Of a DNA stretch of 39,771 bases, positions 34,332-39,771 are shown in pieces (within the stretch, counting starts at the first letter, position 1; each line of letters begins with the position of its first letter). The stretch is taken from assembly GCA_007121655.1 (NCBI GenBank), contig SKKD01000180.1, forward strand, positions 1 through 39,771, in the 5' to 3' direction. The notes beneath the pieces were generated by a model. That model was given only the letters and a program-made list of their open reading frames with translations, was not told where the DNA came from and searched no databases. The DNA comes from Desulfonatronovibrio sp. GTDB taxonomy: Bacteria; Desulfobacterota; Desulfovibrionia; Desulfovibrionales; Desulfonatronovibrionaceae. Position numbers and translations under genes: made by a program.

Positions 34332-35039
34332 ATGCTTCTGACAGTTAAGGATCTGTTTGTGAATTACGGCAACGTGGAGGCGTTGCACGGTATTAACCTT
34401 GAAGTGGATGAAGGGGAGATCGTCGCCATTCTCGGGGCCAACGGCGCAGGGAAGTCTACCACACTGATGACCATAAGCGGGCTGGTCAGTCCTAAAAAAG
34501 GAAAAATTTTTTACAAGGACATTGAAATAAGCAAGCTCCAGGGTCATGAGGTTGTTAAATATGGAATTGCTCAGGTGCCCGAGGGCAGAAGAGTGTTCGC
34601 CACCCTGACGGTCCAGGAAAATCTTAATCTTGGAGCATTTATAATAAGAGACAAAGATAAGATCCAGAAGACCCTGGAATGGATATTCGAACTTTTCCCA
34701 CGGATGAAAGAGCGGCGTGAACAGCTGGCCGGAACCCTGTCCGGCGGAGAGCAGCAGATGCTGGCAATAGCCAGGGGCCTGATGGCTAATCCGAGGATTC
34801 TCCTGCTTGATGAGCCAAGCCTGGGGCTCGCGCCCATTCTGGTCAAATCCATATTTGAAACCATCAGGCAGATCAATGAAAGCGGGGTGACCGTCCTTCT
34901 GGTGGAACAAAACGCCCGCGCCGCCCTTAAACTGGCTGACAGGGGCTATGTGATGGAGGTGGGCAAAATAGTACTTGAAGACAGATCGGAGAAGTTGCTG
35001 AAAAATCCCGAAGTGAGCAAAGCCTATCTGGGGGGATAA
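34332..35039 (+). CDS. livF: Liv-type ABC ATPase (LivF)
   Basis: The second ATPase, 235 residues. Walker A is GANGAGKS (35-42), the signature is LSGGEQQ (about 136-142), Walker B is ILLLDEPSLGLAP, and the family-specific VPEGRRVFATLTVQENL lies between. It pairs with LivG on the LivHM pore. It is the last gene of the operon and ends at the border of a heptanucleotide repeat array, with no conventional terminator hairpin in sight. Confidence 0.95.
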   Translation: MLLTVKDLFVNYGNVEALHGINLEVDEGEIVAILGANGAGKSTTLMTISGLVSPKKGKIFYKDIEISKLQGHEVVKYGIAQVPEGRRVFATLTVQENLNLGAFIIRDKDKIQKTLEWIFELFPRMKERREQLAGTLSGGEQQMLAIARGLMANPRILLLDEPSLGLAPILVKSIFETIRQINESGVTVLLVEQNARAALKLADRGYVMEVGKIVLEDRSEKLLKNPEVSKAYLGG

Positions 35040-35060
35040 AAGAGGAGAGGACGGAAAATC

Positions 35061-35192
35061 AGAGGACAGAGGACAGAGGACAGAGGACAGAGGTCAGAGA
35101 CAGAGGACAGAGATTAGAGGACAGAGATCAGAGAGCAGAGATTAGAGGACAGAGATCAGAGAGCAGAGATCAGAGGACAGAGATCAGAAGAC
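35061..35192. repeat. Heptanucleotide tandem array (AGAGNNN), 19 units
   Basis: Eighteen 7-base units and one 6-base unit run without a break: first four exact AGAGGAC, then mixed AGAGATT, AGAGGAC, AGAGATC and AGAGAGC. The last four words repeat as a perfect 28-base block (35109-35136 and 35137-35164). It begins 22 bases after the livF stop. Such heptamer arrays resemble the STRR sequences of cyanobacteria and grow or shrink by slippage. Confidence 0.92.
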
Positions 35193-35211
35193 GGCAAGAC
35201 GAAGTTTCTCC

Positions 35212-35288
35212 GTTCAGGGTTCAAGGCTTGAAGAAGATATGAGCAGTGAGTCGTGAATCATGAGCAATTAGCAGTGAACAGTGAGTAA
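35212..35288. repeat. Second heptanucleotide array (TGAGCAG-like), about 11 units
   Basis: In strict 7-base phase: GTTCAGG, GTTCAAG, GCTTGAA, GAAGATA, TGAGCAG, TGAGTCG, TGAATCA, TGAGCAA, TTAGCAG, TGAACAG, TGAGTAA. The words differ from the first array. A GTG that could start the MoaB-like frame (35281) lies in the last unit. Confidence 0.75.
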
Positions 35289-35346
35289 AGAAATCCGGAA
35301 CCGGGAACGGGAAACGCATTTATTACACTATCAGGAGGGTCCGGGT

Positions 35347-36132
35347 TTGACCGGTATTATCACCATCAGAGGCAGGGGGAATTTTTCCTCAGGACATGAA
35401 TATCTCCTTGGTCCGTATAATCCTGAAGGAAAAGAACCAGGATATGTTGCCGGTTATGAGGTCATAAAGGGTCTTAAGGCTGGCGGTTACTTATCCGCCA
35501 AAGAGCCTGAATTTCAGGTGACCGGTAAATTCTGGATGACTGAACAGGGAGGAAAAGGAAGTATTTTTCTGGAGCTCAGAGCCCTGAATGATTTTTTTGT
35601 TGAACAGAGTCTGGAGCTGAACCCTGCCCGCAAGGGTTTCTCCCTTGCCTGGATCACCCTCAGCGACAAGGGATCAAAGGGACAAAGGCTGGATGAAAGC
35701 GGTCCGCTTATTGAGAATATCTGCTCCTCAACGCTCGATATCAGTCTTGCCAGAGGCTTTATTATTCCGGATGATTATGACATTCTTAAATCGCTTCTTG
35801 TACACCTGTCCCTGAGCTCAGGTTTTGACCTGATCATTACCACGGGGGGGACCGGCCTCAGCCCGAGGGACATAACTCCCGAGGTTACCATGGATATTAT
35901 TGATAAGCGTTTGCCCGGCTTTGAACAGGGCATGTTGAGTTATTCACTGACCAGGACTCCCCATGCCATGATTTCCAGAGCCGTAGCCGGTACTCTGGGG
36001 CAGAGCCTTTTAATCAATCTGCCGGGCAGTCCAAAAGGAGTCAGGGAGAACCTGGGAGTTGTTCTGCCGGCACTGGAACACGCCCTTACAAAATTGTCGG
36101 GCGATCAATCTGATTGCGCAGTAAGAGTCTGA
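35347..36132 (+). CDS. MoaB/Mog-type molybdopterin-binding domain protein
   Basis: The C-terminal 160 residues form a MoCF (MoaB/MogA) fold. The markers are ITLSDKG (103-109), TTGGTG (165-170) followed by SPRDITPE, and LINLPGSPKGVRENL near the end. In MogA this fold adenylates molybdopterin. SRB need the cofactor for formate dehydrogenases and related enzymes. The N-terminal 95 residues are not recognised; they are beta-rich and begin GIITIRGRG. TTG 35347 is preferred as start because AGGAGGGT (35333-35340) lies right before it. The longer frame from GTG 35281 has no such site and begins in repeat sequence. The helicase gene follows after one base, so the two are translated together. Confidence 0.75.
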   Translation: MTGIITIRGRGNFSSGHEYLLGPYNPEGKEPGYVAGYEVIKGLKAGGYLSAKEPEFQVTGKFWMTEQGGKGSIFLELRALNDFFVEQSLELNPARKGFSLAWITLSDKGSKGQRLDESGPLIENICSSTLDISLARGFIIPDDYDILKSLLVHLSLSSGFDLIITTGGTGLSPRDITPEVTMDIIDKRLPGFEQGMLSYSLTRTPHAMISRAVAGTLGQSLLINLPGSPKGVRENLGVVLPALEHALTKLSGDQSDCAVRV

Positions 36133-36133
36133 A

Positions 36134-39100
36134 ATGGAAATATTTATTGCTGATCTTCATGTTCATTCCCGTTTTTCGAGGGCCACCAGCAAAAGTCTTG
36201 ATCCGCTCAGTCTGGCGGCATGGGCGCATGTCAAGGGCATAAACGTGGTGGGCACAGGAGACTTCACCCATCCCGGCTGGATGGATATGCTGGAGAATAC
36301 TCTTTACCAGGGGCAGGACGGGCTCTTATATCTCAAGGATGACCAGGATTTAAATTCCAGGGTGCCTGGCTTCGGACATGAATTAAAACCCAGAACCCGG
36401 TTTATCCTTTCCTCGGAGATCAGTTCCATTTACAAGCAGGGAGGCAAGGTACGAAAGATCCATAACCTGGTCTTTATGCCCGGATTTGAACAGGCCAGAA
36501 AGTTCAATCAGAAGCTGGCCCGGGTGGGAAACCTGGAATCTGACGGAAGGCCCATTCTGGGGCTTGATTCCAGAAGCCTTCTGGAAATGGTCCTGGAAAT
36601 TGATCCCATGGCTTATGTGATCCCCGCCCATATCTGGACCCCATGGTTTTCCCTGTTCGGCTCCAAGTCAGGTTTTGACAGCCTGGAAGAATGTTTCAAA
36701 GACTTGTCACCCCATGTTTTCGCCCTGGAAACAGGACTTTCTTCCGATCCTGAAATGAACTGGATGTGGAGTAAGCTGGACCGTTTTGCCCTGGTTTCCA
36801 ATTCCGATGCCCATTCAGCTGAAAACCTTGGCCGGGAGGCGAATATCTTTCAGGGAGAGATGAGCTATGAAGGGATTTACAGAGCTCTGCGCAGGGAAGG
36901 TCTGGGGCACAGGTTCCTGGGAACACTTGAGTTTTATCCTGAGGAAGGAAAGTATCACCTGGACGGACACAGAAAATGCGGTGTGGTTATGGATCCACGG
37001 CAGACCAGGGCCAATAAGGGACGATGTCCTGTCTGCGGCAAGGAGCTAACCGTAGGAGTCCTTAACAGGATTTTGACTCTTGCTGACAGGGAAACTCCGG
37101 TCAAGCCCGCTTTTCAACCTGACTACTTCTCAATTATACCTCTTAAAGAGATTATCTCCGAGATTTTGTGCGTGGGTCCCAAATCCAAAAAAGTTCAGGC
37201 TTTTTATAATCAGCTTGTTTCCGGCTTTGTCTCGGAAATGAATATTTTGCAAAACGTTCCAATTGAGGACCTGGACAGATGTTCTTCGGTTCTGGGCACG
37301 GCCGTCAAGCGTATGCGCGCCGGAGAGGTTATCAGAGATCCGGGATTTGACGGACAGTTTGGAAAAATCAGCGTCTTTTCACCAAAGGAACACCGTGAGT
37401 TTAAAAAGGGCAGGGGAATTGTGGAAATCACCATCCCCGGGGACAAAAATGAGTATATAAGGTGCGACCCGAATCATTTGACCTTGACTGATCCTGAAAT
37501 TGAAAAGGAGACGAAGATCAGCCTGAACCCCGAGCAGGAACAGGCGGTCAAACACGATCAGAGCCCGGTCCTGGTTCTGGCCGGTCCCGGAACGGGCAAG
37601 ACTCAGACCCTGATGGGAAAAGTGAGCGAGCTTTTGAATAGCGGGGTGAATCCAAGACATATACTTATACTTGCCTTCACCAGGAAGGCCGCACAAGAAC
37701 TAAAAGACAGGCTGGCTGAAGAGCATGGCCCGGATCAGGCTTTGCCCAACGCGGAAACTATCCATGCGGTGGCTTACGAATACTGGCAAAGCATTTATAA
37801 TGATCAACCGATGATTCTGGGAGATGATGAAGCCAGAAAGGTATTTTCCACAGCCAACCCGGAACTTAAGGGCTCGGCATTAAAGGACGCGTGGATGGAG
37901 CTGGGTATTGCCAGGGAGAAGCGCCAAACTATATCCGAACCCGGAGAACTCTATGCCCGCCAAAAACAGGACTGGAATCTGGTTGATTTTAATGATCTGC
38001 TGGAATTCTGGCTGGAAGAGATAGAAAGCGGAAAGTTTGTCCGTCCCTTTACCCATGTTCTGGTGGATGAGATTCAGGATCTGTCCCTGCTTCAGCTTTC
38101 CCTGATCAGAAAACTGCTCCCTGAGAGCGGAGAAGGTTTCTTCGGAATTGGTGACCCCAGGCAGTCCATCTACGGATTCAGGGGGGCCTTGAAAGACGTC
38201 AGGGAAACAATGTCGGGGTTCTGGCCTGATCTTAAAATAATTCGTTTATCCCGAAACTATCGCTCTTCACGTACCCTCCTTGATTTTACACAATCACTTT
38301 TTAAGGATGAACCCAGGCTTACTGCTGAAAAGGATATCCCTGGTAAAATTTATTTTTTTCAGGCAATCAGCGCCTCCCAGGAATGTCTCTGGGTTGGCGA
38401 AAAGATCAAGAACCTGCTGGGAGGAACCTCCCACTGGCAAAGCGACATTGCTTCTGAGAATGGTTCCCTGGCTCCTTCGGATATCGCCGTGCTGGTCAGG
38501 TTCAAAGGTCTTATGCCCTCCCTGGAAAAAGAGCTCCAGCGTATGGGTGTTCCAGTAAGCATGCCTGAAAACCAGCCATACTTCAAAGACCAGAGAGTGG
38601 AATTGATTTTGCGTGCCGTGGCCCAGGTCATGGGCATAACTGATGAAAAAAAGGTCTTTGACTGTCCGGAAAAAATTCTGGCCGGAGGCCCCAAAAGTCT
38701 GGCTGCATATCTTGAGGATGTGCCGCCCTTTGATCAAATCTTCTGGAAGGGAAAGGCATTCAAAACTCTGGAGCAGGAATATTCCAGACTGGATGGATGG
38801 GCGGGATTGATGAGCCACGTCAGTCTGGAGAGTGAACTGGCCCAGGTGGATATCAGGGCTCAAAAGGTTAAGATCATGACCATGCACGCTGCCAAGGGCC
38901 TGGAGTTCGAGGCGGTATTTCTTCCATGTCTGGAGGATGGGATTATTCCCTTTGCAGGAACCGACGTACTCCTTGGTCAGATCAAGCCGGAAGAAAAGAG
39001 ATGGGATCCTGAAGAGGAAAAAAGGCTTTTTTATGTTTCCCTGACCAGGGCTAAAAAGAACCTTTTTCTCAGTCTTGCCGGGTCCAGGAAGATATATGGG

Positions 39101-39217
39101 CGACAGTTGAACCTGAAAAAATCAAAGTTATTGAATGAACTTCCCTTTGGTGATATCCAGGTGACCAGGGGAAAAATTCAAAAAAGCAGGAAGGAAAAGC
39201 AGTTAACCTTATGTTAA
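36134..39217 (+). CDS. Endonuclease Q-like PHP nuclease fused to UvrD-type helicase
   Basis: A 1027-residue two-part protein. Residues 1 to about 415 match endonuclease Q, which nicks DNA 5' of deaminated bases or abasic sites. A PHP metal site begins D7-L-H9-V-H11, with D43/H46, an AHIWTPWFSLFG stretch and D225-A-H227. A cysteine group (C282, C298, C301) marks the zinc finger. From about 450 comes a superfamily 1 helicase: Walker A GPGTGKT (484-490), DEIQD (645-649), GDPRQSIYGFRG, RLSRNYRS, HAAKGLEFE (918-926) and YVSLTRAKKNL. At about 560 residues it is shorter than UvrD (720). One base separates it from the MoaB-like gene. Role in repair of deaminated DNA is inference. Confidence 0.88.
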   Translation: MEIFIADLHVHSRFSRATSKSLDPLSLAAWAHVKGINVVGTGDFTHPGWMDMLENTLYQGQDGLLYLKDDQDLNSRVPGFGHELKPRTRFILSSEISSIYKQGGKVRKIHNLVFMPGFEQARKFNQKLARVGNLESDGRPILGLDSRSLLEMVLEIDPMAYVIPAHIWTPWFSLFGSKSGFDSLEECFKDLSPHVFALETGLSSDPEMNWMWSKLDRFALVSNSDAHSAENLGREANIFQGEMSYEGIYRALRREGLGHRFLGTLEFYPEEGKYHLDGHRKCGVVMDPRQTRANKGRCPVCGKELTVGVLNRILTLADRETPVKPAFQPDYFSIIPLKEIISEILCVGPKSKKVQAFYNQLVSGFVSEMNILQNVPIEDLDRCSSVLGTAVKRMRAGEVIRDPGFDGQFGKISVFSPKEHREFKKGRGIVEITIPGDKNEYIRCDPNHLTLTDPEIEKETKISLNPEQEQAVKHDQSPVLVLAGPGTGKTQTLMGKVSELLNSGVNPRHILILAFTRKAAQELKDRLAEEHGPDQALPNAETIHAVAYEYWQSIYNDQPMILGDDEARKVFSTANPELKGSALKDAWMELGIAREKRQTISEPGELYARQKQDWNLVDFNDLLEFWLEEIESGKFVRPFTHVLVDEIQDLSLLQLSLIRKLLPESGEGFFGIGDPRQSIYGFRGALKDVRETMSGFWPDLKIIRLSRNYRSSRTLLDFTQSLFKDEPRLTAEKDIPGKIYFFQAISASQECLWVGEKIKNLLGGTSHWQSDIASENGSLAPSDIAVLVRFKGLMPSLEKELQRMGVPVSMPENQPYFKDQRVELILRAVAQVMGITDEKKVFDCPEKILAGGPKSLAAYLEDVPPFDQIFWKGKAFKTLEQEYSRLDGWAGLMSHVSLESELAQVDIRAQKVKIMTMHAAKGLEFEAVFLPCLEDGIIPFAGTDVLLGQIKPEEKRWDPEEEKRLFYVSLTRAKKNLFLSLAGSRKIYGRQLNLKKSKLLNELPFGDIQVTRGKIQKSRKEKQLTLC

Positions 39218-39308
39218 CAGGATATTAAAAACTCCCAGTTGCGTGTCGCTTCTTCCGCACTTTCACTTGGGATTATTGATCACATTGCAGTCAAAGATTT
39301 TTTAGCAA

Positions 39309-39328
39309 GCTTCTAAGTAACTAGAAGC
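39309..39328 (+). terminator. Hairpin after the helicase gene
   Basis: GCTTCTA and TAGAAGC form a 7-base stem with a 6-base loop, about 90 bases after the helicase stop. No T-tract follows, so termination here is doubtful. The repeat that follows starts 8 bases later. Confidence 0.3.
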
Positions 39329-39336
39329 GTATAGGT

Positions 39337-39548
39337 AACAAATTCAGCATCTTAAAGGTTTGCCATACAGATTGCTTCGGTCGCTACGCTTCCTCGCAAT
39401 GACAGGTGAGGCGTAGCCAGAACCGTAATTATCCAGTCATTGCGAGCGAGTCTTCGAGCGCGGCAATCCTTGTTGCGAGCAAAGCGAAGCAATCTATAAG
39501 TTCAGGTCAATTCAAGTTACTTATCGGTTTGGTCCCGGGCCGCCCGGG
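39337..39548 (+). repeat. BIME/REP-like dispersed repeat, copy 2 (uninterrupted)
   Basis: It shares the AACAAATTCAGCAT left end, the inverted pair CTCGCAATGAC / GTCATTGCGAG, and the CCCGGGCCGCCCGGG right end (39534-39548) with the copy at 3110-3421. This copy is about 210 bases and lacks the extra 90-base piece, so it shows the basic form. Both copies point the same way. Confidence 0.75.
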
Positions 39549-39771
39549 TGGAGCGCTTATAAAGATTTTTGAAAAATCTAACTGCCTTATCGTGCCCACA
39601 TAATTAAAATGGCACGCCTGGTTGAATTAATTCTGAGCAGATGCAGAACAACGGGTTGAAGATTCGATCTTGTGTACCTTACAGAACGGGCTTAAGAATT
39701 TAGGCGCCCGGGAGGGGGAATGCCGGGAATAGAATGTGACAAAGATTTTAGAGTGATTATTTTAAAAGAAA
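39549..39771. other. Unassigned sequence at the window end
   Basis: About 220 bases after the repeat with no credible gene. The only notable piece is AGGCGCCCGGGAGGGGGAATG near 39703-39723, which resembles a ribosome-binding site followed by ATG, but its frame stops after a few codons. An upstream region of a gene beyond the window is likely. Confidence 0.4.

Noticed and set aside
35061-35288. CRISPR array
   Set aside because: The units are contiguous 7-mers without spacers, and no cas genes are near. This is a simple tandem array.
3110-39548. Composite transposon bounded by the two direct BIME-like copies
   Set aside because: No transposase or integrase lies between or beside them. The enclosed genes are core metabolism, so the repeats are more likely scattered independently.
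39610-39627. TGGCACG followed by TTGAA, resembling a sigma-54 promoter
   Set aside because: The spacing is one base too long, and the invariant GC of the -12 element is absent.

Overview
The window is chromosomal DNA from a dissimilatory sulfate-reducing bacterium. Its centre carries the whole cytoplasmic sulfate-activation and APS-reduction set in one direction: sat (10172-11470), aprB-aprA (11687-14226) and qmoA-qmoB-qmoC (14358-18949). The gene order, HdrA/HdrC-like Qmo subunits, an LpxC (Gram-negative outer membrane), sigma-54 control and a sodium-type anion symporter fit a desulfobacterial lineage, most likely Desulfovibrionales (Desulfohalobium/Desulfonatronovibrio-like relatives). The order-level call is inference from gene content only.

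Layout. 1-2228 (minus strand): a CBS-domain protein and a DASS/SLC13 anion symporter, followed by the first 16 codons of an unidentified gene. 2229-3471: a long non-coding stretch with a 22-bp tandem duplication, a possible small RNA with terminator and a BIME-like repeat. 3472-6701: a CgeB-like glycosyltransferase, a PAS/AAA+/Fis sigma-54 activator, and a NifX/NifB-like protein behind a good -24/-12 promoter with an upstream palindrome. 6889-9762: a TauE/SafE (TSUP) exporter, a small membrane protein, a universal stress protein with an altered nucleotide-binding motif, and another small membrane protein. 10172-20793: sulfate reduction core, then a GltD-like flavoprotein and a four-cluster ferredoxin. 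20967-22717: lpxC and a DUF554 membrane protein. 22791-28957 (minus strand): an acyl-CoA/acyl-ACP synthetase and an RND pump with its adaptor. 29371-35039: a cyclophilin and a complete five-gene Liv-type ABC importer. 35040-39217: heptanucleotide repeat arrays, a MoaB/Mog-domain protein and a fusion of an endonuclease-Q-like PHP nuclease to a UvrD-type helicase. 39218-39771: a second BIME-like repeat and unassigned sequence.

How it works together. Sat makes APS from sulfate and ATP. AprAB reduces APS to sulfite, with electrons delivered from menaquinol by membrane-bound QmoABC. The DASS symporter and TSUP exporter plausibly move sulfur oxyanions or organic anions across the membrane. The flavoprotein and ferredoxin after qmoC are candidates for a soluble electron partner of Qmo or another reductase.

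The most interesting points are the EndoQ-UvrD fusion translationally linked to a MoaB-like protein, the self-contained sigma-54 circuit at 4661-6701, the redox module behind qmoC, and heptamer arrays placed in the gaps of the liv region. No CRISPR array, rRNA, tRNA, phage gene or transposase was seen.
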